In this document: positions 34,701 through 43,006 of the stretch, piece after piece
How the letters are laid out: every line of letters starts with the position of its first letter
How positions within the stretch are numbered: position 1 is the first letter of the stretch
Source of the DNA: Luteimonas sp. YGD11-2
GTDB lineage: Bacteria > Pseudomonadota > Gammaproteobacteria > Xanthomonadales > Xanthomonadaceae
Length of the DNA stretch: 64,000 nt
NCBI RefSeq assembly: GCF_004118975.1
Contig: NZ_CP035376.1
Span: forward strand, 124,001 to 188,000
Direction of reading: 5' to 3'
Program-made: the position numbers and the translations under genes
The notes under the pieces: model-generated
What the model was told of the DNA's origin: nothing
Databases searched by the model: none
What the model saw: the letters and a program-made list of their open reading frames with translations, nothing else

Positions 34701-35523
34701 TCACCGCATAGCGATGCAGGCGCATCTCCTGCTCCATCGGCGGATCCGGCCAGCGGATGTTGAGGCCCCCCGGCGGCAGCTCGAAATCGTCGGGCGTGGC
34801 GATCTGCAGCGCGAACGGATTCACGTCCACCGAGGCCGAGGACTCCACCGTCTCGGCGATCGTCTTGAAGCCGATCCAGCGGCCGGTGTAGCGGCTCATC
34901 GCCCAGCCAACGAGGCCCATGTCGAGGATGTCCTGCACGCCGGCCGGGTTGAGGATCGGCATCAGCGCGCTGGTGAACTCGCCTTCACTGCCGTGCGGCA
35001 GGGTCGAGCTGCGGCAGGCGTGGTCGTCGGCGGCCAGCGCCAGCACGCCGCCATGCGGATTGGTGCCGGCGGCGTTGGCGTGCTTGAACACATCGCCGCA
35101 GCGGTCGACGCCCGGGCCCTTGCCGTACCACATCGCGTAGACGCCATCGACGGTCGCGCCCGGGAACAGGCCTGTCTGCTGGGTGCCCCAGACCATGGTC
35201 GCGCCGAGGTCCTCGTTGAGGCCGGGCTGGAACTTCACCCGCGCTTCTTCCAGATGTTTGCGGGCACGCCACAGCTCGAGGTCGAAGCCGCCCAGCGGGC
35301 TGCCGCGGTAGCCGGAAATGAAGCCGCCGGTATTCAGCCCTGCGGCCTGGTCGCGCAGCCGCTGCATCAGCGGCAGCCGCACCAGCGCCTGCACGCCGGA
35401 CAGGTAGATGCGGCCCTCGGTGCGGGTGTAGCGGTGGTCGAGGCTGTAGTCGGTGTCCACCGCGCCACGGGTCAGGGCGGTGTTCGCGGACGCAGGAGAA
35501 GACAGTTCGGCAGTGCTGGTCAT
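31720..35523 (-). CDS. Indolepyruvate ferredoxin oxidoreductase, fused subunits
   Basis: A 1267-residue single-chain 2-oxoacid:ferredoxin oxidoreductase that decarboxylates arylpyruvates or branched 2-oxoacids to acyl-CoA with ferredoxin as electron acceptor. Domains: pyrimidine-binding N-terminal part (ISGYRGSPLGGFDLEL), TPP-binding part (HYCSGCPHNTSTRVPEG, GGEGVTWAG, NLGDGTYFHSG), cysteine-rich region at about 650-700 (CEGCGDCGKKSFC, CNKDYSCVEGFCPSF), the gamma-type domain from about 736 (ITGVGGTGVVTIGALL) and a C-terminal DUF6537-like domain. A REP-type palindrome is read in frame around residues 1010-1019 (SLSRTTGEGG). Common in Xanthomonadaceae. Confidence 0.93.
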   Translation of the reverse strand: MTSTAELSSPASANTALTRGAVDTDYSLDHRYTRTEGRIYLSGVQALVRLPLMQRLRDQAAGLNTGGFISGYRGSPLGGFDLELWRARKHLEEARVKFQPGLNEDLGATMVWGTQQTGLFPGATVDGVYAMWYGKGPGVDRCGDVFKHANAAGTNPHGGVLALAADDHACRSSTLPHGSEGEFTSALMPILNPAGVQDILDMGLVGWAMSRYTGRWIGFKTIAETVESSASVDVNPFALQIATPDDFELPPGGLNIRWPDPPMEQEMRLHRYAVKAAQAFARANRIDRVVIDSANARLGIVTTGKSYLDVLQALEYLGLDARACAELGIRVYKVGMTWPLEPVGIRAFARGLEDILVVEEKLSFIESQMKEMFYNFEGRRPSIVGKYDEDGHWILPSTGELTPATIAGVIARRIQRFHDSEHIRQTLAWMEQKESALALPRAQFPRVPHYCSGCPHNTSTRVPEGSRAQAGIGCHYMVTWMDRATDTFTHMGGEGVTWAGQAAFTDTPHIFQNLGDGTYFHSGSLAIRQAIAAKVNITYKILYNDAVAMTGGQPVDGTLTVPDIAHQMRAEGVQTIVLLSDDIAKWSDPSIFPAGVEFHDRKELDAVQTRLREVKGVSILIYDQTCATEKRRRRKRGKLPDPAKRVFVNTLVCEGCGDCGKKSFCVSVLPQETEFGRKRAIDQSNCNKDYSCVEGFCPSFVTVHGGKPRKGRKVNAAERLASLPQPVFASDLSQPWNILITGVGGTGVVTIGALLGMAGHLEGRGSTVLDQTGLAQKGGAVTTHIRFAKTPADIHAVRIAAGEADLVLGCDMVVVNDYWALSKIREGRSHVVLNSYEAMPGSFTTRPDMEFPAADIISAVRTALGGEAAQAGALNVVDATQLATALMGDAIAANLFMLGYAWQRGWVPLSFESIARAIELNGAAVEMNKTAFAWGRLAAVDPDAVREAAGLETTARTVAENTPHALQALPPGEWESTEAGATAAPKPARDEDDLRHLPEKTPAAAGRAHASLSRTTGEGGTFGDADGGVRANADAVTFLPLDDLRLSRSLDELVSRRTAFLTDYQNAKYARRYAEFVARVRKAEAAKAPGSTDLTEAVARSLFKLMAYKDEYEVARLYTSGEFRRRLEQQFEGDYTLHFHLAPPLLAKKNDRGELQKREYGPWVFKAFGVLAKLRGLRGTPLDVFGYTAERKMERQLIADYERTVGGLLEKLDGGNVDLAAEIASIPEHIRGFGHVKHAHLHAAKTREAELLREWDNPLRVVQIQAA
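32468..32492. repeat. REP-like palindrome inside a coding sequence
   Basis: CCCTCTCCCG-TTGTA-CGGGAGAGGG, the same core as the intergenic REP-like hairpins, lies in frame within the ferredoxin oxidoreductase gene and adds SLSRTTGEG to a region rich in Ala, Gly and Asp that looks like a linker. Confidence 0.85.
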
Positions 35524-35719
35524 GGCGGAGTCTTGGCTTGCGCGCGCGGCGCTGGCGGCCATGGCGGATGCCGGATGGCGCGACGGGTGGAGCCGGGAGG
35601 GCCCGGCCGGGGGCGCGCGATTGTAGCAGCGCGCTTTCCGGCCCCCTTTTCAGGCATGCCAGGCGGCCCCGCCGTAGAATGGCCGCGGGAGAACACGCAA
35701 CACCTCAGGGGAAAACACG

Positions 35720-36358
35720 ATGAATCCACGCACCTTCGCCTGTCTGGCGCTGTTGTGGCTGTGCGTGCTGGCGCCGACGGCGCTGGCGCAGTCGCTGCCG
35801 GCATTGCGCGAGTTCTATTTCGACGACGACCAGGCCGCGCGCCCGATCCGCGTGGTCGAAGGCACCGACGATGCCGCGGTCGAGCAGCTGATGCGCACGA
35901 TGGAGCGCCGCCAGCGTCATGCCGAACTCGCCACCGCGCAGCTGGCGCACATCGCGCTGGCCGGCGGCCGCGCCGAGACCGCGCATGCGCTGTACCGGCA
36001 GGCGATCGAGTCCACCTCGCCGCGCAGCTCGCAGCGCCAGCAGGTGCAGTGGAACTACGGCTGGGACCTGCTGCGCGCCGGCGATGCCGAGGGTGCGCTC
36101 ACGCAGTGGGCGGGGGTGATGGAAGGCCGCCGCCAGCAGCCGGAATGGCTGCCGCCGACGCTTGCGCTCGCCCTGTGGCGGCTCGACCGCCGCGCCGAAG
36201 CGGTGGCCTGGTTCGCGGCCGCGGTGCGCACCCATCCCGACCGCTGGCCCTACGCCGCCAACCTGCCGGCGCTGCTGCCCGACTGGCGCGAGGACGAGCG
36301 CGCAACACTTGCACAGGTGCAGGCCGCGTGGGTCGCCAATCCGCCCGTCTGGCCGTAA
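35720..36358 (+). CDS. Secreted TPR-like protein
   Basis: A 212-residue protein with signal peptide MNPRTFACLALLWLCVLAPTALA. The mature part is helical and has tetratricopeptide-like spacing (AQLAHIALAGGRAETAHALYRQAIE, NYGWDLLRAGDAEGALTQWAGVME, TLALALWRLDRRAEAVAWFAAAVRTHPD). Likely a periplasmic scaffold; partners unknown. Divergent from the ferredoxin oxidoreductase, with about 200 bases between starts. Confidence 0.8.
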   Translation: MNPRTFACLALLWLCVLAPTALAQSLPALREFYFDDDQAARPIRVVEGTDDAAVEQLMRTMERRQRHAELATAQLAHIALAGGRAETAHALYRQAIESTSPRSSQRQQVQWNYGWDLLRAGDAEGALTQWAGVMEGRRQQPEWLPPTLALALWRLDRRAEAVAWFAAAVRTHPDRWPYAANLPALLPDWREDERATLAQVQAAWVANPPVWP

Positions 36359-36440
36359 GCGGACCGCGTTGACGGCCCTGCGCCGTTACCCGCGGGAAGG
36401 GCGGATCCGGCGGGTCATCCCCGAAGGCGATTAGGCGTCT

Positions 36441-36470
36441 GTCATCCCCGCAAAGGCGGGCATCCAGGGA
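36441..36470. repeat. Short palindromic repeat between convergent genes
   Basis: TCATCCCCGCAAAGGCGGGC followed by ATCCAGGGA. The CCCGC-AAAG-GCGGG stem is a widely dispersed bacterial intergenic repeat type. A related TCATCCCCGAAGGCGA lies 25 bases to the left. Confidence 0.6.
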
Positions 36471-36573
36471 CGTTGCCTTCCATTGCCGCGCCGCAGCGCG
36501 CGCTGCACATCGGGTTCGTTGCAGCAGGGCGGCACAGGGCGCCGCCCGGCATGCCGCCTCCGCAGGAGCTGCG

Positions 36574-37314
36574 TCAGTCGGTGTCCTGCACCGGGGCTTC
36601 CAGCGGCACGCCATTGGCCTTGAGCCACGCCACCACCTGGCGGCGCTCGTCGAGGGCGCGGTCGTTGAGCAGTTCCCGGCGGTAGCCGAAGTAGTAGGGC
36701 TGGAAGCTCTTGCCGCCGGAGTTTTCCGCCAGCGGCGACGCGCCGGCCGCGAGCAGGCGCAGGATCGCCGCGCCGGCATTGGTACGGGCGGCCACGTGCA
36801 GGGGGGTGTCGCCGTTGAGGTCGGCGACGTCGGCGTCCGCACCGGCGTCCAGCAGCACCTCGAACTGGCGCGCCTCCGGCGACAGCAGGGCGGACACAAG
36901 CGGGGTGGCGCCGGTATGCGGATTGCGCACGTTCGGGTCGCCGCCGCCGGCCAGCACCGCGCGCAGCAGCCCGGCATTCCCGGAGAACGCCGCCGCATGC
37001 ACCGCGGTGTCACCGCGTGCGTTCGCGCGGTTGGGGTCGGCACCGCCGGCCAGCAGCGCCTGCACGCTGGCGACCTGGCCCTGGCGGATGGCCTCGATCA
37101 GCAGGCTGGAACCATCGCTGCCGGGTGTGTTGGCATCAACACGCTCCAGCTGGCGACGGATCTCGGCGTCATCGCCACGGCGCACCGCATCGGCCAGCGA
37201 TGCGACCTCGGGACTGGTGAAGGCATCGGTGCTCATGGACGGTTGGGCGCACCCCGGGGCGCAGATGAGGGCCAGGGCGCCGGCGATCGCGTGGAAGGGG
37301 CGCATGCGGGCCAT
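36574..37314 (-). CDS. Ankyrin-repeat lipoprotein, putative immunity protein
   Basis: A 246-residue exported protein. The start MARMRPFHAIAGALALICAPGC has a signal with APGC as lipobox-like end. At least four ankyrin repeats follow: DGSSLLIEAIRQGQVASVQALLAGGADPN, RGDTAVHAAAFSGNAGLLRAVLAGGGDPN, GATPLVSALLSPEARQFEVLLDAGADAD and NGDTPLHVAARTNAGAAILRLLAAGASPL. It is encoded 37 bases after the lipase gene on the same strand, an arrangement seen for toxic lipase effectors with periplasmic immunity lipoproteins. Immunity function is inferred from position. A start nine bases later is equally possible. Confidence 0.8.
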   Translation of the reverse strand: MARMRPFHAIAGALALICAPGCAQPSMSTDAFTSPEVASLADAVRRGDDAEIRRQLERVDANTPGSDGSSLLIEAIRQGQVASVQALLAGGADPNRANARGDTAVHAAAFSGNAGLLRAVLAGGGDPNVRNPHTGATPLVSALLSPEARQFEVLLDAGADADVADLNGDTPLHVAARTNAGAAILRLLAAGASPLAENSGGKSFQPYYFGYRRELLNDRALDERRQVVAWLKANGVPLEAPVQDTD

Positions 37315-37351
37315 TTCAATCGCGATCGCTGCCGGGCGCAAGCGTCACCGC

Positions 37352-39016
37352 TCAGCGCCCGAACAGGCCACCCACGAAGTTGGTCACGCCCTGCGCCACC
37401 TTGCCGGCACCATCGGCGATGGTCTCGACCACCTGTCCACCCGCGTCGGCGACGAACTCCACCGCGTCACCACCGAAGTCGACCGCGCCCGACAGCGCAT
37501 CACCGGCCCAGCCGTCCACGCGCTCGTCGATCTTCGCCGCCAGTGAATCGGCATAGCGGTCGACGGTGTCGCCGACCGAGTTGGCGGCACCCTCGGCGAA
37601 GTCACCGGCGATGCTGAAGCCGCCAGCGACGTACCGGCCATTAGCGAACTCGCTGGCGACCACGCCGTCGATATCGGTGGCGAAGTCATGGGTGTTGCGC
37701 GCGAAGTCGTCCTTCAGCTCGCCCGGCAGCAGGTCCTGCAGGTCGCGGCCGAGGTTGGAGGGGTTCTCGTAGCCGGCCTGCCAGGGCTGGCGGTCGATCA
37801 TCGCCGCGGTCAGCGCGTTGGGGCTGTGGCTGATGCCCGCGTAGGCCAGGTTGCCACCCACCACCGTCACCAGGGAGCCACCGAGCGCTCCGAGAGGGGC
37901 GATGAGCGGCCCGCCGATCACGGTGGCGACCCCGGCCCCGATGGGAGCGCCGACGATCGTGCCGGTCACCGGATCGCGGGCGAGTTCGACGCCGGCATTG
38001 ATGGCCCGGCTCTGCTCCGGCGAGAAGCCTTCGATGGGCCCGTAGTTGGTGAACATGTTGTGCTCGTCGGCTCGGGCGGGATCGACCACGATCCGCGTGC
38101 CGATCGCATCCGGTGCCACCAGTCCGGTGGCCCAGCTGTCCTGGGCATTGGTCAGTGCGTCGCCCGACAGCGAGTAGGCGCGGATCTGGCCGCCCTCGGC
38201 GAGGTCGCGCGCGCGCTGCGGATCGATGCCCATGCGGTCGAAGGTGTTGGGGTGGATGCCCGACGCATCGAAGGTGACCGCGGGCACGCCACTGGCCAGC
38301 GCGCCGACGCTGGCCAGCCCACCGCCCTGGGAGTGGCCGGTGATGGCGAGGTTGGAGGACTCACCACCCGGGTTGTCGCCGAACACCTGTGCGAATTCCA
38401 CCGCGGTGTTGACCGCGGTGACGCTGAACTTGTCGCCGTCGCGGGTCTCGTAGCCGAGGCCCTGGCGGAAGTTGTTGTCCCAGTCGTCGCCGCCCTCGGC
38501 GGTGCCGCGGTAGGACAGCACGTAGTTGCCGTCGCCGTCGCTATAGACCTCGGCGCGGAATTCCTGGTCGTTGGTCGGCACGCTGTCGTTGGCGCCGAGG
38601 TACTGCAGGCGCCAGGCCTGCACCTGTTCCGGGGTGGCCGGCCGCTCCGGCGTGCCAATGCGTTCGGCGAGGTCGGCGTCCGACACCGCGCTCCAGCCTT
38701 CCGGCGGATCGCCACGGGTGCCGTAGACCGCGGTGGCCAGCTGCGACAGGGTCACGTCGAAGGGTTGCGCCTGCGTGCCGCTGGCGACCGAGCCGAGCGT
38801 GCCGCCCTGGGGGATGCCGTACTGGCCGCCTGCGGCGGACGGCGACTGCGCGGCATTCGCGCCCGGTGCCTGGACCTGCGGATGCCAGCTCGGCTCGGGG
38901 CGGTAGCCACCATTGCCACGGGCCAGGCACTGCGGCGGCTGCGACGGCGGCGGTGGCGGCTCCTGGCGGAGCAGGGGGCGATGGATGGCACCGCTGTCGG
39001 AGATGGTCATGACCAT
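37352..39016 (-). CDS. Lipase-like protein, putative antibacterial effector
   Basis: A protein of about 554 residues. Residues about 15-80 are Pro/Gln-rich and lack a signal peptide. The alpha/beta-hydrolase core has YVLSYRGTAEGGDDW, the nucleophile elbow ITGHSQGGGLASVGALAS (Ser near residue 229) and a following Asp/His region. A hydrophobic Gly-rich stretch (GAPIGAGVATVIGGPLIAPLGALGGSLVTVVGG) and an amphipathic C-terminal region follow. Absence of a signal together with the downstream ankyrin lipoprotein fits a phospholipase injected by a type VI or type IV system. No secretion gene lies in the window. The start is chosen from the AGGA seven bases upstream; 39010 and 39022 are alternatives. 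Confidence 0.78.
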   Translation of the reverse strand: MVMTISDSGAIHRPLLRQEPPPPPSQPPQCLARGNGGYRPEPSWHPQVQAPGANAAQSPSAAGGQYGIPQGGTLGSVASGTQAQPFDVTLSQLATAVYGTRGDPPEGWSAVSDADLAERIGTPERPATPEQVQAWRLQYLGANDSVPTNDQEFRAEVYSDGDGNYVLSYRGTAEGGDDWDNNFRQGLGYETRDGDKFSVTAVNTAVEFAQVFGDNPGGESSNLAITGHSQGGGLASVGALASGVPAVTFDASGIHPNTFDRMGIDPQRARDLAEGGQIRAYSLSGDALTNAQDSWATGLVAPDAIGTRIVVDPARADEHNMFTNYGPIEGFSPEQSRAINAGVELARDPVTGTIVGAPIGAGVATVIGGPLIAPLGALGGSLVTVVGGNLAYAGISHSPNALTAAMIDRQPWQAGYENPSNLGRDLQDLLPGELKDDFARNTHDFATDIDGVVASEFANGRYVAGGFSIAGDFAEGAANSVGDTVDRYADSLAAKIDERVDGWAGDALSGAVDFGGDAVEFVADAGGQVVETIADGAGKVAQGVTNFVGGLFGR

Positions 39017-39130
39017 CGGCATGTCCTGTGCGCAGAATCCTGTGCCCGTTATCCCGAGCCGGGCGCCGGGTGGCAATCCGGGCTGACCCTAGGGCGGTGC
39101 GCAGGGCCGGGTGCCGACGCCGTACGCCGC

Positions 39131-39153
39131 ACGACGTACGACGTACGACGTAC
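39131..39153. repeat. Tandem heptamer ACGACGT x3
   Basis: Three perfect copies of ACGACGT plus two bases, ending 31 bases before the gamma-glutamyltransferase start. It lies where a promoter or leader is expected. Confidence 0.85.
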
Positions 39154-39184
39154 TATCGGGCTCCCGCCGTTGCCCGTATTGCCG

Positions 39185-40894
39185 ATGCCCGCCTATCGCC
39201 TGTCCGCGGCCGCCGCGCTGCTGTGCTGCCTGCCGCTTTCGCTGGCCGCCGCCGATCGCATCACCGGCCAGCCGTTCGCCACCCGCAGCGAGGTCCACGC
39301 GCCGCATGCGATGGCCGCCACCTCGCATCCGCTGGCCACCCAGATCGCGCTCGACATCATGAAGGCCGGGGGTTCCGCGGTGGACGCGGCGATCGCCGCC
39401 AACGCCGCGCTCGGGCTGATGGAGCCGACCGGCAACGGCATCGGCGGCGACCTGTTCGCGATCGTCTGGGATCCGGCCACGAAACGCCTGCATGGCTACG
39501 ACGGCTCCGGCCGCTCGCCGCGCTCGCTGACCATGGACGAATTCCGCCGCCGCGGGCTCACCGAGATCCCGTCGCACGGCCCGCTGCCGGTGACCGTGCC
39601 GGGCACCGTCGACGGCTGGTTCGCCCTGCACGAACGCTTCGGCAGGCTGCCGATGGCCGACAACCTCGCACCGACCATCCGCTACGCCCGCGACGGCCAC
39701 CCGGTGCACGAGGTGATCGCCCACTACTGGGACCGCTCGGTGCCGCGGCTGTCGCGCTGGCCGGGCTTCAGCGAGCAGTTCACCCTCGACGGCCGCGCCC
39801 CGCGCACCGGCGAGACCTGGAAGAACCCCAGCCTCGCCGACACCCTGCAGAAGATCGCCGATGGCGGGCGCGATGCGTTCTACAGGGGTGACATCGCCCG
39901 CACCATCGGCGACTACTTCGCCGCCAACGACGGCTTCCTGTCCTACGACGACCTGGCCGCCCACACCGGCAACTGGGTCGAGCCGGTGTCGACCAATTAC
40001 CGCGGCGTCGACGTGTGGGAACTGCCGCCGAGCGGGCAGGGCATCGCCGCGCTGCAGATCCTCAACCTGCTCGAGCCCTACGACCTCAAGTCGTACGGCT
40101 TCGGCAGCCCCGAGCACGTGCACCTGTTCGTCGAGGCCAAGAAGCTGGCGTTCGCCGACCGCGCGCGCTGGTATGCCGACCCGGAGTTCCATCCGGCACC
40201 GGTCGCACGCCTGATCTCCAAGGACTATGCCCGTGAGCGCGGCGAGCTGATCTCGATGGACCGCGCACTGCGCGAGGTGCAGCCGGGCACGCCGGCGCAG
40301 CTCGACGAGGGCGACACCATCTACCTGACCACCGCCGATGCCAGCGGGATGATGGTGTCGCTGATCCAGTCCAACTACCGCGGCATGGGCAGCGGCATGG
40401 CGCCGCCGGGGCTGGGCTTCATCCTCCAGGACCGCGGCGAGCAGTTCGTGCTGAAGGACGGCCATCCCAACAGCTACGCGCCGGGCAAGCGCCCGTTCCA
40501 CACCATCATCCCGGCATTCGCCACCCGGGGCGGCGAGCCGTGGCTGTCGTTCGGGTTGATGGGGGGCGCGATGCAGCCGCAGGGGCATGCGCAGATCATC
40601 ATCAACATGATCGACTTCGGCATGAACCTGCAGGAGGCCGGCGACGCCCCGCGCATCCACCATGATGGTTCCACCGAACCCGCCGGACAGAACCTTGCGA
40701 TGACCGACGGCGGCCGCATCGAGCTGGAATCCGGATTCCCCTACGAAACCGTGCGCGGGCTGATGCGCCGCGGCCATCGCGTGCAGTTCGCCGACGGCCC
40801 CTATGGTGGCTACCAGGCGATCATGAAGAACCCGCACGGCGGCTGGACCGGCGCCAGCGAGTCACGCAAGGACGGCCAGGCGGCGGGGTACTGA
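39185..40894 (+). CDS. ggt: Gamma-glutamyltransferase
   Basis: A 569-residue periplasmic enzyme that transfers or hydrolyses the gamma-glutamyl group of glutathione. Signal peptide MPAYRLSAAAALLCCLPLSLAAA. Large-subunit landmarks: MAATSHPLATQIALDIMKAGGSAVDAAIAANAALGLMEPTGNGIGGDLFAIVWD, then PVTVPGTVDGWFALHERFG. The autoprocessing site is DEGDTIYLTTAD, with Thr378 as the new N-terminal nucleophile of the small subunit, followed by MVSLIQSNYRGMGSG. The frame is open for 1.5 kb upstream antisense to the lipase gene; only 39185 gives a signal peptide. Confidence 0.93.
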   Translation: MPAYRLSAAAALLCCLPLSLAAADRITGQPFATRSEVHAPHAMAATSHPLATQIALDIMKAGGSAVDAAIAANAALGLMEPTGNGIGGDLFAIVWDPATKRLHGYDGSGRSPRSLTMDEFRRRGLTEIPSHGPLPVTVPGTVDGWFALHERFGRLPMADNLAPTIRYARDGHPVHEVIAHYWDRSVPRLSRWPGFSEQFTLDGRAPRTGETWKNPSLADTLQKIADGGRDAFYRGDIARTIGDYFAANDGFLSYDDLAAHTGNWVEPVSTNYRGVDVWELPPSGQGIAALQILNLLEPYDLKSYGFGSPEHVHLFVEAKKLAFADRARWYADPEFHPAPVARLISKDYARERGELISMDRALREVQPGTPAQLDEGDTIYLTTADASGMMVSLIQSNYRGMGSGMAPPGLGFILQDRGEQFVLKDGHPNSYAPGKRPFHTIIPAFATRGGEPWLSFGLMGGAMQPQGHAQIIINMIDFGMNLQEAGDAPRIHHDGSTEPAGQNLAMTDGGRIELESGFPYETVRGLMRRGHRVQFADGPYGGYQAIMKNPHGGWTGASESRKDGQAAGY

Positions 40895-40952
40895 GACGAC
40901 ACCGCAACGCAGTCTCTCCGGCCGGGGCACACCACATCAAGGGACGCACCAG

Positions 40953-41993
40953 ATGCAGAAGGATCGCGGCACCGCGGTAACCTCCAGACCCCGTCGACGC
41001 GCCGTGTCGCTGCTTGCGGCGGCGTTGCTGACGCTGGCGACGCCGCTGGCGTTCGCGCAGCCTGGCACGGATACGCAGGCCCCGATGGTCGACCAGGCCG
41101 TCGCCGCCGCGCAGCGCGACTACCTCGGGCGCCTGGCGGAGACGCTGGCGGCCGAGGGCAGCGCGCGCGGGCTTGCCCACGCCGCGTGGCTCCGGGACTG
41201 GCAGCAGGCGCTGGATGGCACGGCCACGGGTACTGCCAGCCATCCGCAGGCACGCGCCTGGCGCGAGCTCGCATTGCAGCGGGGCGGCACCGATACCGTG
41301 GCATTGGCGATGCTCGCCGGTGCCGATGATCCGTCGTCCACGCAGGCGGTCGCGCGTTGGCGGCAGCTCTCGCCCGGAAACCTGGTACCGGTGCTGTTCG
41401 CCGGGCTGGATCCGGAGCCGTTGCTCGCCGCCGCATCGCGCACCAGCCACGCGCAGGGACACACGATCGACCAGCTGCGCTGGATCGTGGAAGCCGTGCG
41501 CCGCCTGCCGCCCGCTCCGGACGCGCTCGCGCAGCTCGTCCCCGACGGGGTCGGCATCGACGATTTCGCGGTGATGCACGGCTGGGCGTACCTCGCCACC
41601 TTCGCCACACCCGACTTCGCGACACTGGTCGAGGCCTGTCGCGCCGCCGGGCAGCGCGGCGCCGAAACCGCGGCGGCATGTGGCAATGCGGCACGGGTGC
41701 TGCAGGGTGGCGATACACGCTTGCAGCAGATGGTCGGCACTGGCCTGGCCGGCGAAGTCGCCACCAGCGCCGGCGACCGCCAGCGGGCCGACGCGGCGCG
41801 CCGTCGCCTGGATTGGCAGATGTTCGAACTCGGCCGCCTGAGCAGCGGCCTGCCCGACCAGGGCGTCGCCGAACACGTGGCACTGCTCGCCGATCCGGCA
41901 CTCGACAGCGAAACCGCCATCCACGAGGCGCAGCTGCGTGCGGCCGGCATCCCGCTGGATCCGCCGGCGGGCTGGCAGCCGCCCTACCGGTAA
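40953..41993 (+). CDS. Hypothetical exported helical protein
   Basis: A 346-residue protein with a signal peptide at residues 1-35 (RRRAVSLLAAALLTLATPLAFAQ). The mature part is Ala-rich, helical, with blocks of 35-40 residues (LAMLAGADDPSSTQAVARWRQLSP, FAGLDPEPLLAAASRTSH) hinting at helical repeats. Two cysteines lie in EACRAAGQRG and ETAAACGNAARVL. I do not recognise the family. It follows ggt by 58 bases on the same strand but may have its own promoter. Confidence 0.7.
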   Translation: MQKDRGTAVTSRPRRRAVSLLAAALLTLATPLAFAQPGTDTQAPMVDQAVAAAQRDYLGRLAETLAAEGSARGLAHAAWLRDWQQALDGTATGTASHPQARAWRELALQRGGTDTVALAMLAGADDPSSTQAVARWRQLSPGNLVPVLFAGLDPEPLLAAASRTSHAQGHTIDQLRWIVEAVRRLPPAPDALAQLVPDGVGIDDFAVMHGWAYLATFATPDFATLVEACRAAGQRGAETAAACGNAARVLQGGDTRLQQMVGTGLAGEVATSAGDRQRADAARRRLDWQMFELGRLSSGLPDQGVAEHVALLADPALDSETAIHEAQLRAAGIPLDPPAGWQPPYR

Positions 41994-42211
41994 GCCACGT
42001 GCTGCAGGGCGATGCGCAGAAGCCATTACCGCCGTCGCGCGACCCCGTCGCCAGCACGGTGATGAGTGCGGCCTACGTCCGGGGCTGCACCGCGCGGACG
42101 GCGCCGTGCTGGCGATGCCGGAGATCGATTGGCCGCCAGCGAAGTGCCCTCCAACAGCCACGCTCGGATAGCCGGGATCAACGTGCCGCCGGGCGGCTGG
42201 ACGCCCACCGC

Positions 42212-42718
42212 ATGACAGCCATGCGCGTTGCCGTGATGCTACTCGCCAGCACATTGGCCGCTTGCGCCGGCCACCGCGGCCACGTGATACACGAGATGGT
42301 CCCGCCGGCAGGCCGCGCACCGTATCCCCTCGGCGCGCAGCAACGCCTGTTCCTGATGCCGGTCCCGGTGACCGCGCCGATGCCGACGCTTGTCGCAGGC
42401 CGCTGGCCGCGTGTCGCCACCGTGGTCTGCGTCGAGTTCACCGTCACCATCGCGGGCGAGACCGTGGACATCGATACTGCCGGCCAGACCGGATGCGGTG
42501 GCTCGGCCCCGCTTGACCCCGCCCACCACGCGCGGCTGCGTGCAGCAGTCGAGGATGCGCTCGCGCGGTGGACGTGGCGCTCCGGTGCCATCTGCACGTT
42601 TCCGGAAGGCCTCCAGCCCAATGATGCGTGCCGCGCCCCCGGCATCCTCTACGAGGCGGTGCCAATGCGGCTGGATTACCGCTTCACGTTCGAACCCGGT
42701 CGCCAGGTCGACAAATAG
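42212..42718 (+). CDS. Hypothetical lipoprotein, TonB C-terminal-like
   Basis: A 168-residue protein. MTAMRVAVMLLASTLAAC is a lipoprotein signal with lipobox TLAAC. The region VATVVCVEFTVTIAGETVDIDTAGQTGCG...LRAAVEDALARWTW resembles the beta-strand/helix order of TonB C-terminal domains (V.V.F.V...G.V.D......), with a Cys pair not found in TonB. No Pro-rich spacer or membrane anchor of a true TonB is present, so the likeness may be structural only. The 218 bases before it (41994-42211) hold nothing I can identify. Confidence 0.65.
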   Translation: MTAMRVAVMLLASTLAACAGHRGHVIHEMVPPAGRAPYPLGAQQRLFLMPVPVTAPMPTLVAGRWPRVATVVCVEFTVTIAGETVDIDTAGQTGCGGSAPLDPAHHARLRAAVEDALARWTWRSGAICTFPEGLQPNDACRAPGILYEAVPMRLDYRFTFEPGRQVDK

Positions 42719-42854
42719 CGCTGGGAGTCAGTTGGGCTGGCGCTCGCTAATCGCCGTGTGGCCGACGCTGGCCACGATGCGGGTGGGCACCATCAGGCTC
42801 CGTTTCTTGTCGAGGGTTTTCGTTTTTCGTCTCCAGCCCAATTGCGGGGCCATA

Positions 42855-42930
42855 TCCAGGCGCCTGCCGGGTGTTTCACCGACCAAGGCGGTATCGGGCG
42901 CCGACTCGGGGGAATACCCGGCAGGCGCCC
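42855..42930. repeat. Hairpin repeat with conserved core, copy 1
   Basis: 76 bases. Arms AGGCGCCTGCCGGGT and ACCCGGCAGGCGCC flank a core containing ACCAAGGCGGTATCGGGCG then CCGACTCGG. A copy differing at four positions lies at 54759-54834, and an inverted relative of the core with other arms at 54653-54704. Confidence 0.85.
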
Positions 42931-43006
42931 TTGCGCAAGTTCACGCCTTTGCTCGGTGTCCAAACCCGAATGGTTTCGCTCAACCAGACGCGCCGGTGAA
43001 CCCTTC

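Noticed and set aside
30991..36372. A plus-strand open frame of almost 1800 codons across the ferredoxin oxidoreductase region
   Set aside because: It is the mirror of the minus-strand oxidoreductase codons, has no family motifs, and runs through two other genes. Codon bias of the opposite strand explains it.
42212..42718. Calling this gene TonB
   Set aside because: It has a lipoprotein signal instead of the TonB membrane anchor, no proline-rich spacer, and no exbB/exbD neighbours; only the C-terminal part looks similar.
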